Assembly: GCA_963701675.1 (NCBI GenBank)
Contig: OY969623.1
Span: forward strand, 3,844,001-3,908,000
Reading direction: 5' to 3'
DNA: 64,000 nt
DNA from: G963701675 sp963701675
GTDB lineage: Bacteria > Planctomycetota > Planctomycetia > Gemmatales > Gemmataceae
Shown one piece after another: positions 50,083-59,696 of the stretch. The stretch's first letter is position 1. Every line of letters starts with the position of its first letter. The notes under the pieces are model-generated. The model ran no database searches, was not told the DNA's origin, and saw only the letters and a program-made list of their open reading frames with translations. Made by a program: the position numbers and the translations under genes.

Positions 50083-53000
50083 CTACTTCCCGTTCTTGTA
50101 GTAGTTCGGGTACTCCGGCTTCTTCGGCATCTGCCGTGGGTTCTTCTTCATGTTTTCCAGAACGATCTGCACGGCCCGTTCCAGTTGCGGGTCGCGGCCG
50201 AGGCGGACTTCGTAGGGATCGTGTTCCACTTCCACATCGGGAGCGACGCCGTGGTTTTCGACGTCCCACTTTCCCTCGGGTGAATAGAACGCGAAGCTCG
50301 GCGCCGTAACGAAGCCGCCGTCGAGCAACGGCGGATAACCGGAGATGCCGACCAGGCCGCCCCAGGTGCGCTTACCGACCAAGGGGCCGACCTTCGCGCG
50401 GCGGAAGTACCACGGCATGGCATCGCCGCCGCTGCCCGCGAACTCGTTGATGATCATCGCCTTCGGGCCGAAGATTGCGCCACCCGGCGTGGTGTAATCT
50501 TTGCCTTCGCGGGATGTCCAATGATTGAGCGGCTCACGGCGGAGGTGCTCAATGATATAGTCGGCCGCTAGTCCGCCGCCGTTGAAGCGCTCGTCGAGTA
50601 CCACGCCTTCCTTGTCGAGTTGGGCGAAAAAGTAGCGGTTGAAGTTCCGGTAACCGCCGGCGCCCGTGTCGGGAAGATAGACGTAGGCAATCTTGCTTCC
50701 GGACATCTGATCGACCTTGCGGCGATTTCCCTCGATCCATGCAAGGTTCCGCAAGCCGATTTCGGAATCGATCGGCACGACGGTGACGTCGCGCGCATCT
50801 TTACCGTCGGAAGTCGGACCGACTTTGATGGTGATCGCCTTTCCGGCGGTCGCCTCGAAGGCTTTGTAAATATTGTCGGCGGCGCGCAGGTCTTTGCCGT
50901 TGACCGCAAGCAGGTATTCGCCTTCCTTGACGTTGACGCCGGGTTGCGTCAGCGGGGCCCGGAGCTGCGGGTTCCAGTTTTCGCCGCCGTAGACCCGAGC
51001 AAACCGATACCGGCCGTTGTCGATGCGGTAATCGGCGCCGAGCAAGCCGCCGCGCACGCGCGGCACATCCGGCGTGTCGCCGCCGCCCACGTAGGTATGG
51101 CCCAACACGAGGTTGCCGAGCATCTCGTTGAAGAGGTAGTTCAAGTCGGCGCGATGCGTAATGGCATCGACGTACGGTTCATACTTCTTCGCGGTCTCGG
51201 TCAGGTTGAGGCCGTGATAGCCGGGATCGTAAAGGAAGTCGCGCTGTAGCCGCCATACTTCGCGGTACATCTGTTTCCACTCGGCGCGTGGATCGACCAG
51301 AACTTCCATTTCGTCGATCTTGAGTGCGTCGCCATTGGCGCCCGCGCCGCCCATTCGTCCGGCGCCGGCGAGTTGTGCCATCATGTCGCCGCCCTTTCCG
51401 GCAGGCATCACGGGAGGCACGGCGGCGATATGCCACTTGTCGCCCTGCTGATAGAGCATCTTCTCGCCATTCGCCGACAGATCGAAGCTACTGATGCGGT
51501 CGAGCACTCGGTCCGTCTTGCGCTGCGACAGATCAAAGCGTTGGATGGTGAGCATTCCCATGGGCTGTCCCGGCGTCGGGGAGGGCGCCATCGCCATCGG
51601 CAGCACGGGAATCTCGGCGACGTATAGAAAACCCGCCTTACCGATGTCGAGGCCAACATAGTTTCGTGCCGGCAACGGCAAGGCCAGGATGCGTTGCCCG
51701 ATGTCCTCCAGGTCAATCTTGGTGACGGCATCCTTCCCTTTTTCCTTGTCGGCCGGTTTGTCTTTTGTACCGGCTTTATCGCTTTCCTCCTTTTTCTCCT
51801 TGTCGACCGGCTCGTCTTTGTCGCCGATCTTTGGCTTGGACTCGGCCGGCTTGTCTTTCTCTTCGTCGCTTTCGGGGGCAAGCGGCGACGGCAGCGTCTT
51901 ATCCAGGACCGCGAGGTACACGTTACGAGTCACCGGCCGATTCATTCCCGACATGTCGATCATCGTCGTTGTCGGCCCGATATCGGTACTCGCGGTGAAA
52001 TACAGGTATTTGCCATTCTTGTCGAATACCGTGTGCCGGACATCGCTCATGCCGTCGGTGATCTGGTGGCTGGATCCGGATTGGGTGTCGTAGAGGAACG
52101 CGGCTCGAAGTTTGTTGCCGAGCACCTTCGTGTACGCCAGCCACCGGCTATCCGGTGACCACGCGGTGTCAAAAGCGGGCGCTGCGAAGAATGTGTGGCT
52201 GTCCACCTTAGTCGATTTTCCGCTTGCCACGTCGATGAACCAGAGAATCATGCGCTTGTCGCTATACGCAATCTTCTTACCGTCGGGCGACCAGGTCGGT
52301 GCGAAATAAAACGACGGCGCGTCGCCCAAGGTTATCTTCGTCGTCTCGCCGGTTCCTTTCGCATCGCGAATATGGAGCATGTATTCGCCTGTCTCGTCGG
52401 CGAAATAGGCGATTTGCTTGCCGTCCGGCGACCACGCCGGGAAGCGCTCCACGATCCCGGTCGTCTGCGTCAAGTTGCGGGCATCACCTTTCTCGGCAGG
52501 GACCGTGAAAACCTCACCCCGCGCGCCGAACACGGCGCGTGCCCCGGTCGGCGAGATTCCCGAATCGGTGATCTTCTTCGAGACTTTGTCGTAGCGTGAC
52601 CTCGTACCGCTGTAGTCGGACGCGATCGTCACCTTCACCGGCCGGCTTTTGCGGGAAGCCGGGTCGAAAATGTGTAAGGAACCGAATTCCTCATAGACGA
52701 TCGCGTCGGGGCCGGCGTTGGCGGAAAGCAATTCAAAGCCGTTGTTTTCCAACACACGGGTGACTTGTTTGGCTTGCGGATCGTAGCAAAAGAGCGACGT
52801 CAGCCCGGCGCGATCGGACAGAAAGTACAATTTGCCGCCGAGCCACATGGGGCAATGATCGTTCGAATCTTCGCGCGGAATTTTCTCGATGCGAGAATCG
52901 GCAAGGTCTGCGATCCAAATCGGAGAAGCAAGTCCGCCTCGATAGTGTTTCCACGAAATATAGTTGTTGGGCACCGAGCGACGGTTCCAAAACGGAACGT

Positions 53001-53505
53001 AGGCGATGTGAGTTCCGTTGGCCGTGATTGCCCCTTGCTCGCCCATGGGCAACGGCAGTTCCGTCGGATGGCCGCCGTCGGTCGGCAGCGTGAACAGCTT
53101 GTTGAAGCGTGAGTGACTCGTCCGGCTTGACGTCATCAAGATACTTTTGCCGTCGGGTGTCCAACCAACCGCGACATCGACACCCGGATGGTAGGTCAAC
53201 CGTCGCGGCTCCCCGCCTGTTGCCGACACCAGGTACACATCGAGGTTGCCGTCGTATTCGCCGGTAAATGCGATCTGTGCTCCGTCCGGAGAATAAAGCG
53301 GACCGAATTCCAGGCCAACGCCGCTGGTCAGCCGACGGGCATCGCCGCCGTCCCTTGGAACGACCCACAGGTCACCGGCAAAACCGAAAGCCAAATGGCT
53401 CTTGCTCAGCGTCGGCTTTTGGGGAAGGATCGCCGTGTTCGAATCGGCGCGACCCAGGGAGCACGAAAGAAGCACGATGGCGAACGCGGCTAACATAGAT
53501 CGCAT
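50083..53505 (-). CDS. S41 family peptidase, tricorn-like
   Basis: 1140 residues; AAGGAG precedes ATG 53505. A signal peptide (LAAFAIVLLSCSLGRADSNT) is followed by a beta-propeller region of TolB/WD-like blades (LWVVPRDGGDARRLTSGVGL, AWSPDGKQIAYFADETGEY), an acidic and Lys-rich linker (EEKDKPAESKPKIGDKDEPV), a PDZ-like region and the C-terminal S41 domain. The nucleophile Ser is about residue 1025 in INEFAGSGGDAMPWYFR; the cleft motif RFNGGGLAADYIIEHL is also seen. It degrades or trims peptides outside the cytoplasm. The gene end is duplicated at 47111-47130. Confidence 0.9.
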   Translation of the reverse strand: MRSMLAAFAIVLLSCSLGRADSNTAILPQKPTLSKSHLAFGFAGDLWVVPRDGGDARRLTSGVGLEFGPLYSPDGAQIAFTGEYDGNLDVYLVSATGGEPRRLTYHPGVDVAVGWTPDGKSILMTSSRTSHSRFNKLFTLPTDGGHPTELPLPMGEQGAITANGTHIAYVPFWNRRSVPNNYISWKHYRGGLASPIWIADLADSRIEKIPREDSNDHCPMWLGGKLYFLSDRAGLTSLFCYDPQAKQVTRVLENNGFELLSANAGPDAIVYEEFGSLHIFDPASRKSRPVKVTIASDYSGTRSRYDKVSKKITDSGISPTGARAVFGARGEVFTVPAEKGDARNLTQTTGIVERFPAWSPDGKQIAYFADETGEYMLHIRDAKGTGETTKITLGDAPSFYFAPTWSPDGKKIAYSDKRMILWFIDVASGKSTKVDSHTFFAAPAFDTAWSPDSRWLAYTKVLGNKLRAAFLYDTQSGSSHQITDGMSDVRHTVFDKNGKYLYFTASTDIGPTTTMIDMSGMNRPVTRNVYLAVLDKTLPSPLAPESDEEKDKPAESKPKIGDKDEPVDKEKKEESDKAGTKDKPADKEKGKDAVTKIDLEDIGQRILALPLPARNYVGLDIGKAGFLYVAEIPVLPMAMAPSPTPGQPMGMLTIQRFDLSQRKTDRVLDRISSFDLSANGEKMLYQQGDKWHIAAVPPVMPAGKGGDMMAQLAGAGRMGGAGANGDALKIDEMEVLVDPRAEWKQMYREVWRLQRDFLYDPGYHGLNLTETAKKYEPYVDAITHRADLNYLFNEMLGNLVLGHTYVGGGDTPDVPRVRGGLLGADYRIDNGRYRFARVYGGENWNPQLRAPLTQPGVNVKEGEYLLAVNGKDLRAADNIYKAFEATAGKAITIKVGPTSDGKDARDVTVVPIDSEIGLRNLAWIEGNRRKVDQMSGSKIAYVYLPDTGAGGYRNFNRYFFAQLDKEGVVLDERFNGGGLAADYIIEHLRREPLNHWTSREGKDYTTPGGAIFGPKAMIINEFAGSGGDAMPWYFRRAKVGPLVGKRTWGGLVGISGYPPLLDGGFVTAPSFAFYSPEGKWDVENHGVAPDVEVEHDPYEVRLGRDPQLERAVQIVLENMKKNPRQMPKKPEYPNYYKNGK
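50090..50109. repeat. direct repeat copy 2 (within the S41 peptidase gene end)
   Basis: The coding end of the peptidase (P-N-Y-Y-K-N-G-K stop). Identical over 20 bases to 47111-47130; the surrounding bases differ synonymously (GGG AAG TAG here, GGA AAG TGA there). Confidence 0.85.
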
Positions 53506-53704
53506 GGTTGAACTCCTTGGAGCGTACGACGGTTTTCCCGGCTTATGTTTATGGTCTCCAATGCGTTTGCAATTGGCAACTTGCCTGTGACGAAATCGCG
53601 ATGCCGTGGGACCAATCGTCGCCAGTCAATGAAGAGCGACTCGTTTCCGGTATGTTAATTTTTTAGCAGGTCTAAAGACGCGGTCAACCCGAGTTGTGCG
53701 GTTG

Positions 53705-55121
53705 CTAGGCCTCGGAGGCACACGGCGGGCGGCGTTGATGCCAGTCGGTTGCTCCCTCGTACGCCTTGCCCAGTCGCAAGATGGTGGCTTCATCGAACGC
53801 TCGGCCGACGAGTTGCATTGAAAGCGGCATACCTTCTGAATTGAACCCGCACGGCAACGCCAGCACCGGATGCCCCGTGAGATTGAAGAGCCGAGTGAAC
53901 ATCGTAATGGCAGGCCGCACGCGCATCTTACGGTCACCGATCGACACTTCCTTTGCGTCAACGGGTGGCGCGGCGATCGCCGTCGTTGGCGCCAAGAGAC
54001 AATCGAAGCGGTCCAGCACCGAATCCACTTCGTCGCGTAGCAGCCGGCGCGCGTTGACCGTTGATGTAGTCACGTGCGCTCAAAAAAGCGGCGGCCAACA
54101 ACCGACGGCGAACATCGGGCGCGAACTTCGAGACGTTCTCACGAAGAAGCGGCGCGAGAAGTGTGTACGCCTCAGCACCGAGCACGGCGAAGCTGGCGCC
54201 AACGCTGTATCAATGCGACGGTAACGATATGTCTTGAACCACGCAGCCGAGGTTTTCGAAGACTTTGGCGGCTGCTCGAACGGCATCTCCCATTACTCGG
54301 TCCGCGGTCGAAACGTAATCGGTGAAGACTCCAATCCGCAACCCGCGGACCGGGCGGGTGATTTCCGCGGTGTAGTCAGAAACCGGCCGATTACTCGCGG
54401 TTGGATCGGCAGGATCGGCGCCGGCAATCACCGAAAGCACCAGGGCGGCATCCTCCGTTTTTCGCGTAAGCGGCCCCATGTGATCCATCGTCCACGCCAG
54501 TGGCCAAACGCCGGCCTTACTGACCCGGCCGAATGTGGGTTTTAGTCCAACCACGCCACAACAGGCAGCGGGCATGCGGATGGAGCCGCCGGTGTCTGTT
54601 CCCATCCCCATCGGAAGCAGGCCCGCCGCGACAGCCACTCCGGACCCGGATGACGACCCGCCAGGAATGCGATGCGTCGTTTTGTCCCAGGGATTCCACG
54701 GAGTGCCGAAATGGGCGTTGATGCCTTCCGGTCCGTAGGCAAACTCGTGCAGATTAAGTTTGCCCAGAATGATGGCGCCCGCCGACTTGAGCCGGGCAAC
54801 CACCGTCGAGTCCTTCGTGGCAACTTTCGTCAGTAGCGGTGAGCCCGCCGTTGTGACGGATCCTTCCAAATCGAACAAATCCTTGATTCCGATTGGAACG
54901 CCATGGAGGGGGCCAAGCGGCTGGCCGCGCATTACAGCCGACTCGGCCGCGCGGGCCGCATCTCGGGCTTCATCGCCAAACACGCTTATGAAACAACGTA
55001 GGCGCTTGTCCAGTCGATCGATTCGTCGCAGGAGGCCATTAACGATTTCCACCGGCGATAGCTCACGACGCGCGATTGCCGTTGCCAAGTCGCGCACACC
55101 CATCCAGCCGATCTCACTCAT
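53705..55121 (-). pseudogene. amidase / GatA-like gene, broken by a TGA and a frameshift
   Basis: The first 303 codons (start 55121, overlapping the GatC-like stop) are a good amidase-signature protein: catalytic Lys in VPIGIKDLFDLEG, Ser pair in PGGSSSGSG and the nucleophile region GTDTGGSIRMPAACCG. A TGA stops it at 54210-54212 after VVQDISLPSH. The same frame continues as YSVGASFAVLGAEAYTLLAP... to RDYINGQRA and then, after a one-base shift near 54055, as RRLLRDEVDSVLDRFDCLLA... to the end at 53705. Either a decayed gene or sequence errors; an intact version would be about 470 residues. It would transamidate Glu-tRNA or hydrolyse an amide. Confidence 0.75.
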
Positions 55122-55318
55122 CTGGCGTTCCCGTCCTGGCGTGTAGGCAGATCGGTGAAAAGAGGCTCGACGCCGGCTAGAGGGAGTTCGTTAAGCCTGG
55201 CGACTTCGGTAGCAAAGGACATTACTTCGTCGACAATCGTAGACCAATCTTCGCGCGATACGTCCGGATATGTCGAGGCGACCTCGTGCGCGGCTTGTTC
55301 GATGGCTTGGCGTTCCAT
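55118..55318 (-). CDS. GatC-like subunit
   Basis: 66 residues from ATG 55318 (GGGGAG six bases upstream). The C-terminal half (MSFATEVARLNELPLAGVEP, LFTDLPTR) matches the GatC signature; the usual N-terminal half is shorter than in typical GatC (about 95). The stop overlaps the amidase gene start (ATGA), as in gatCA operons. It supports the amidase being a GatA-like transamidosome partner. Confidence 0.7.
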   Translation of the reverse strand: MERQAIEQAAHEVASTYPDVSREDWSTIVDEVMSFATEVARLNELPLAGVEPLFTDLPTRQDGNAR

Positions 55319-55469
55319 TGTTGCTCCCCGCCGTGGGCAAACGATTGGAGAATGTTGTAACGAAACCGCGGGGAAATGGAACTTACAAATGAAAACGAGC
55401 CGAAAGCGTCGGCCGTTAACCAACGGTCGCCGACGCATCCGGCTCGTCGATGATTCATTGCAGCAATCG

Positions 55470-56615
55470 CTACGGAATGTCGATGCCTTTTTTCTTTGCC
55501 TGTTCGCGGAGTGCACCGCGGACAGCGTCGTCGAACGCCTGGTCGGCCTTTGACGGGTTCTTTTTCCGTTCGCTCTCGATGAATTCCTCTCGCTTCTTGC
55601 CGAGTTCCGCCACCCGCTTCTGAAGGGACTCGCGTTCCGCCAGTCGGTCTTTGACGTGCTTTTCGCGTTCCTCAGGCGACAGTTTCTTGAGTTCGTCGCT
55701 CAGTTGATCCGTCGGTACTTTCTTCACGTCGAACTTTGGATCTTCCTTGAGTTTTTCAACCAGGTCCGAGTCCGACTGTTTGTAAAGAGCGCCGCCTTTG
55801 CTCACGGCCCGGGCGGCCGCAGCCGGCGCTCCAAGATTCGCCGCGTTCGTATCCTGCTTGAGTTGGTTCTCCGCTTTGATCACGCCATCCTTGCCGTAGA
55901 AGACATACGTCTTGTTCAACTTTCCGCTCAACTCAGCCAGTTCCTTGTCCATCGGTGTCGCAATAGCCACGGTGCCGCGATCCTGATCGATGCAGGCATA
56001 ACGCCCTTCGGCAAGGACCGCGAATTCCTGCCATCGCTTGGTTTCCGGGCTGTTGCTCCGGCCGCAGTATATCGTGTTGATGACGATTCCCTTGCGCGCC
56101 GCTTTCTCGGCAACATCATTAAGGGGGACGGTCTTGTCTTGGTCGGCCGGCTCGTTTCCGCAAACAAAGATGATCTTCAATGCCGCCGGATCGTTCGACC
56201 ATTGAAGCTGGTCAATGGCATCACGACTGACACGGGCCACATATTCATTGCCGCCACGTGTCTTCAATCCGAATAGCTTCTCCGAAACCTGGTCGAGATC
56301 GTCCGTCAGATCAAGGTCTTTCTTCACCCAACCGGTGGCCGCTTCGTAACCGGTATTTCCGTAGCTATACACGGCGACTCGCAGCTTCGGCGCGGGCTTG
56401 GCCTTGGCCAGATCGTTGACGATGTCCCAGAGTTTCTGTTTCGCCGAGGCGATCAAGCCATCCATGCTGTTGGAAACATCCAGGCAGATGGCAACGTCGA
56501 CCACCTTCGCGGAGGCCGGCGCCTTCGGCTCATCGGCGCCCGCCGCGGCCATCGTGAACAACGCCAGACCGAGTGCGACGACTATGGTGCGGTGTGGTGT
56601 GGACTTTTTTCGCAT
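55470..56615 (-). CDS. secreted von Willebrand factor A domain protein
   Basis: 381 residues. A signal peptide (TIVVALGLALFTMAAAGADE) precedes a vWA domain: MIDAS motif CLDVSNSMDGLI, DITN-type strand KIIFVCGNEPADQDKTV and VINTIYCGRSNS. The C-terminal third is Lys/Glu-rich coiled coil (LKKLSPEEREKHVKDRLAER, ESLQKRVAELGKKREEFIES). It probably binds a partner protein in the periplasm. Weak ribosome site. It lies downstream of the divergent membrane-protein gene at 56916. Confidence 0.88.
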   Translation of the reverse strand: MRKKSTPHRTIVVALGLALFTMAAAGADEPKAPASAKVVDVAICLDVSNSMDGLIASAKQKLWDIVNDLAKAKPAPKLRVAVYSYGNTGYEAATGWVKKDLDLTDDLDQVSEKLFGLKTRGGNEYVARVSRDAIDQLQWSNDPAALKIIFVCGNEPADQDKTVPLNDVAEKAARKGIVINTIYCGRSNSPETKRWQEFAVLAEGRYACIDQDRGTVAIATPMDKELAELSGKLNKTYVFYGKDGVIKAENQLKQDTNAANLGAPAAAARAVSKGGALYKQSDSDLVEKLKEDPKFDVKKVPTDQLSDELKKLSPEEREKHVKDRLAERESLQKRVAELGKKREEFIESERKKNPSKADQAFDDAVRGALREQAKKKGIDIP

Positions 56616-56730
56616 GATTTCACCCTTTTGTGGTTTGTTTTAACCGTTCTGATTTATAAGACGAGCCAGCCGATCTCGAAGTTGTAACGGCCTCGTAACA
56701 AAGCCCGCTTTCCGGGAATCGTCTCAGTTT

Positions 56731-56812
56731 GGGTGGCACTCCCGGAGTCTTCGACGGGCGTGGATACTGCCGTCGGAAATCACGCCCTTCGCGGACTCAG
56801 GGCGTGCCACCC
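56731..56812. repeat. hairpin-type repeat in a divergent region
   Basis: Outer arms GGGTGGCAC (56731-56739) and GTGCCACCC (56804-56812); the inner part contains ACGGGCGTGG and CACGCCCT. The stretch GAGTCTTCGA is shared with 14431-14440. It is in the 300-base region between the vWA gene and the membrane protein, which also holds both promoters. Confidence 0.55.
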
Positions 56813-56915
56813 AATGAAGCACCGATTAAGCCTTTCCAACCTGGGAGTGACGAACCTAGGGTGTTCGTTATAATCTTAACGAAATCTACACTTTCCGGTT
56901 CAAGATGAGCCTCTG

Positions 56916-58220
56916 ATGCCAGACGTCTTTCTCGATTTTCAGCTGCCCAACGCCACGACCTGGTTCTATTTCTCGTTGTTGCTCGCGATCGCGTTATTTT
57001 TCAAGTTCCGACGATTCCTGAGCATTCGGAACTGGGACTTAGTATCACTTTTTGCGTTGTTCCCAGGCTTACTTCTCTTGCCGCACGATTCTACTGCGGC
57101 GACCCAATCGAACGGCGGGGTCTGGGCCGGCTATTTGTGGTTGATTTGCGGTTCAGCGTATCTCTTTGTTCGATGTGTACTCGATCTGGCGATCGTGCGC
57201 CGCCCGGCACTCGCCCCGAACCTCGATCCAGGCGGGTTGACCTGGCTAGGATGCGCTCTGTTTGTTTGTTTGATCTCGGTTGCATTGCGCTCACCAGATG
57301 CAGAGCCCAACCAGACCGTTGGCCGAAAGAGCGTCACCCAGGCCGAAGTCGAGCGCCGCGTCGAAACCGCGGCCGGTTACGTCGCCGGACCCGATGCCCA
57401 ATACTGGACCTATCGCGCGCTCGCCATCGTCTGTCATTTCGCGGTGGTGGCAGGGTTAGTCATGGTTGGCTGGCGGCACTTTCAAGACGTCCACTTGGGA
57501 ATGGCGGCGGCAACACTGTACTTGCTGCTACCATACACCGGCTTATACGTCGGTCAGCTTCACCACGTTTGGCCCACGGCGCTCCTGGTTTGGGCTTTAG
57601 TGTTTTACCGCCGCCCTGCGCTGACCGGTTGGTTGCTGGGGCTTGCCACCGGCGGCGGGGCCTATTTTCCTATCGTCCTTTTCCCGGTGTGGTGGAGTTT
57701 TTATCGCAACCGCGGCGCGGCCCGTTTCGCCGCCTCCTTTGGGCTCGCGACAGTGTTGAGCCTCGCCGCCATTGGCCTGTATCTCTGGTTCCGGGATGAT
57801 TTGCGCTCGAGCCTGAGTTCCGTATGGGAAGTCACCGATTGGCAAGCGTGGAAGGAGCCCGTGACCCAGAGCTTTTGGCGTGGCATCCATTGGGCTTATC
57901 GCTTACCCGTCTTTGTTCTGTATTTGACGTTTGTGATTCTTACGACCTTTTGGCCGATGCCAAAGAACCTCGGCCACGTCATTGCGTTGTCCGCCGCCAA
58001 CTTCATCGGCATTCAATTCTGGTACGCCGATCAGGGCGGAGTTTACGTCCTATGGTACTTGCCGATTCTGGTTTTGCTTGTCTTTCGGCCCAATCTCTCG
58101 GACCGTCTCCCGCCGCTGGTTGTCGCCGACCCAGGCCGGTTGACAACGGCCAGCCGGGTGGCACTCAACACGGCCGTTCAAATGCTCCGTGGACCCGATC
58201 AAACCGTGCGTGTCGGGTAA
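56916..58220 (+). CDS. multi-pass membrane protein, unknown function
   Basis: 434 residues with about nine membrane helices (WFYFSLLLAIALFFKF, LVSLFALFPGLLLLP, WAGYLWLICGSAYLFVRCVL, LAIVCHFAVVAGLVMVGW, MAAATLYLLLPYTGLYVGQL, LGLATGGGAYFPIVLFPVWW, FGLATVLSLAAIGLYLWF, IHWAYRLPVFVLYLTFVILT, GGVYVLWYLPILVLLVF). The pattern of helices and short loops resembles GT-C-like or DUF2029-type membrane proteins, but no catalytic residues are evident. Ribosome site is weak. Confidence 0.7.
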   Translation: MPDVFLDFQLPNATTWFYFSLLLAIALFFKFRRFLSIRNWDLVSLFALFPGLLLLPHDSTAATQSNGGVWAGYLWLICGSAYLFVRCVLDLAIVRRPALAPNLDPGGLTWLGCALFVCLISVALRSPDAEPNQTVGRKSVTQAEVERRVETAAGYVAGPDAQYWTYRALAIVCHFAVVAGLVMVGWRHFQDVHLGMAAATLYLLLPYTGLYVGQLHHVWPTALLVWALVFYRRPALTGWLLGLATGGGAYFPIVLFPVWWSFYRNRGAARFAASFGLATVLSLAAIGLYLWFRDDLRSSLSSVWEVTDWQAWKEPVTQSFWRGIHWAYRLPVFVLYLTFVILTTFWPMPKNLGHVIALSAANFIGIQFWYADQGGVYVLWYLPILVLLVFRPNLSDRLPPLVVADPGRLTTASRVALNTAVQMLRGPDQTVRVG

Positions 58221-58293
58221 TCTCCCTTTTCTCCTGAATGTTAGAAGATTACAATTCCTCGCCGGTTTCAGATTCTTGCATGGAGGCTAGCCG

Positions 58294-58944
58294 ATGTTGC
58301 GTGGCGTGCGAATTATTCTTGCATCATTAGTTGTGTTGTTGTTGGTCGGCGGGCCGGTTGCGTACGTTTCCTATCAACGGCATCACCTGCGCCATTTCCG
58401 AGCCGTGCGTGACGACACACTTTACCGCAGCGGACAGATGAGTCTCGACGGCCTTCGTCGCGTTGTGCATGACTTCGGAATCCGCACGGTCATCACGCTG
58501 CGCGACTCCGAGCAAGTCGGGACTCCGCCGCCCGACGAAATGGAGGAAGCGTTTTGCCGTGAGCGTGGGCTTCGTCATGTCCGCATCACGCCCCGAGTCT
58601 GGTCGAACTCCGAAAACGGCATTCCCGCCGAGCAGGGCGTTAGACAGTTTCTCGCCGTGATGGACCAAGCAGAAAACTATCCGGTTCTGGTTCACTGTTT
58701 TGCGGGCGTGCACCGGACGGGCACGCTCTGCGCGATCTATCGCATCGAGTATGAAAACTGGACGAATGCCCAAGCCGTCGCCGAAATGAAGCATTACGGA
58801 TACGACAATCTTGAGAAAGAGCACGATGTGCTCCGCTATGTCGAGAACTATCGGCCGCGGCGGCAGACGACCGCTCAAAAACTAACCTCAGATGGATCAT
58901 GGGTCATCACAAAATCGGAGTTCGGCTTGAATCGCTGGGACTGA
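58294..58944 (+). CDS. tyrosine / dual-specificity phosphatase, membrane anchored
   Basis: 216 residues; GGAGG seven bases before the ATG. An N-terminal membrane helix (VRIILASLVVLLLVGGPVAY) is followed by the phosphatase domain: GIRTVITLRDSEQ and the active-site loop HCFAGVHRTG (Cys-x5-Arg intact). It dephosphorylates tyrosine or Ser/Thr in proteins, fitting the kinase-rich neighbourhood. The 3' end overlaps the next gene by 46 bases in another frame. Confidence 0.9.
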   Translation: MLRGVRIILASLVVLLLVGGPVAYVSYQRHHLRHFRAVRDDTLYRSGQMSLDGLRRVVHDFGIRTVITLRDSEQVGTPPPDEMEEAFCRERGLRHVRITPRVWSNSENGIPAEQGVRQFLAVMDQAENYPVLVHCFAGVHRTGTLCAIYRIEYENWTNAQAVAEMKHYGYDNLEKEHDVLRYVENYRPRRQTTAQKLTSDGSWVITKSEFGLNRWD

Positions 58945-59687
58945 CGTTTCGCAAAGCACTTCAGGAAGCGGCACGAATTGGGGCAAGCGGAATTGAAATG
59001 GATGCAGCCGGCGCCTTGTCGCCGGATTCGCTCTCCGATACCGGCCGGCGCGAAGTCCGTCACCTCCTCCGCTCCCACAGTCTCGAACTGACTGCACTTG
59101 GCTGCCCTTTGCGGCACGGACTCGACGTCCCGGAGAATCAGGAAGCTCGCATCGATCATGTAAAAAAAGTCCTTACTCTGAGTTTCGACCTCGGCCCGCG
59201 AACCGTTATCGTGCAGGCGAGTTCCGTAGCCGTGAATCCCGAAGCTGGATCGGCACGCTGGTTGACCGAAGCCCTGTTGTCGCTTGGCCACTTTGGCGAC
59301 CGGGCGGGAACTTTGTTGGCGCTTGAAACGGGACTTGAATCCGGCCAGGCGCTTGCCGAGTATCTTGCTGGATTCGACACCGGCGGCATCGGCGCCAACC
59401 TAGACCCAGCCAATCTGCTGATGAACGGCTTCGATCCGATTGAGAGTACCCGCGCTCTTCGCGGCCGGGTCGTTCATGTGCACGCCAAAGACGCTCGAAC
59501 CGGACGAGCGAATCGCTCGGCGAGCGAAGTCGCGTTGGGCAACGGCGACATCGAGTGGATGGAATTCCTGAGTGTGCTCGAAGAAATCGGCTACCGCGGC
59601 TGGCTCGTCGTTGCCCGCGAAACGGGAGACAATCGCCTGGCCGACATCGCTAACGGGGTCAACTTCCTGCGTCGGCTTGGCGTGTAA
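58899..59687 (+). CDS. sugar phosphate isomerase / epimerase (TIM barrel)
   Basis: 262 residues from MGHHKIGVRLESLGLTFRKA. It resembles the xylose-isomerase-like TIM-barrel family (AP endonuclease 2 type): LTALGCPLRHGLDVPENQEA, LALETGLESGQALAEYLAGF, IGANLDPANLLMNGFDPIES, VVHVHAKDARTGRANRSASE, LGNGDIEWMEFLSVLEEIGY. Metal-binding Glu, Asp and His residues are conserved in these strands. It probably epimerises a sugar derivative; substrate unknown. Confidence 0.85.
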   Translation: MGHHKIGVRLESLGLTFRKALQEAARIGASGIEMDAAGALSPDSLSDTGRREVRHLLRSHSLELTALGCPLRHGLDVPENQEARIDHVKKVLTLSFDLGPRTVIVQASSVAVNPEAGSARWLTEALLSLGHFGDRAGTLLALETGLESGQALAEYLAGFDTGGIGANLDPANLLMNGFDPIESTRALRGRVVHVHAKDARTGRANRSASEVALGNGDIEWMEFLSVLEEIGYRGWLVVARETGDNRLADIANGVNFLRRLGV

Positions 59688-59696
59688 ACGATGAAA

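Noticed and set aside
49067..50101. A 344-residue plus-strand frame across the TIR gene
   Set aside because: Antisense to the TIR and peptidase genes; high G+C makes long shadow frames likely, and no family motif is present.
54210..54212. The TGA in the amidase as selenocysteine
   Set aside because: No redox Cys beside it, the amidase family has no Sec at this place, and a frame break follows soon after.
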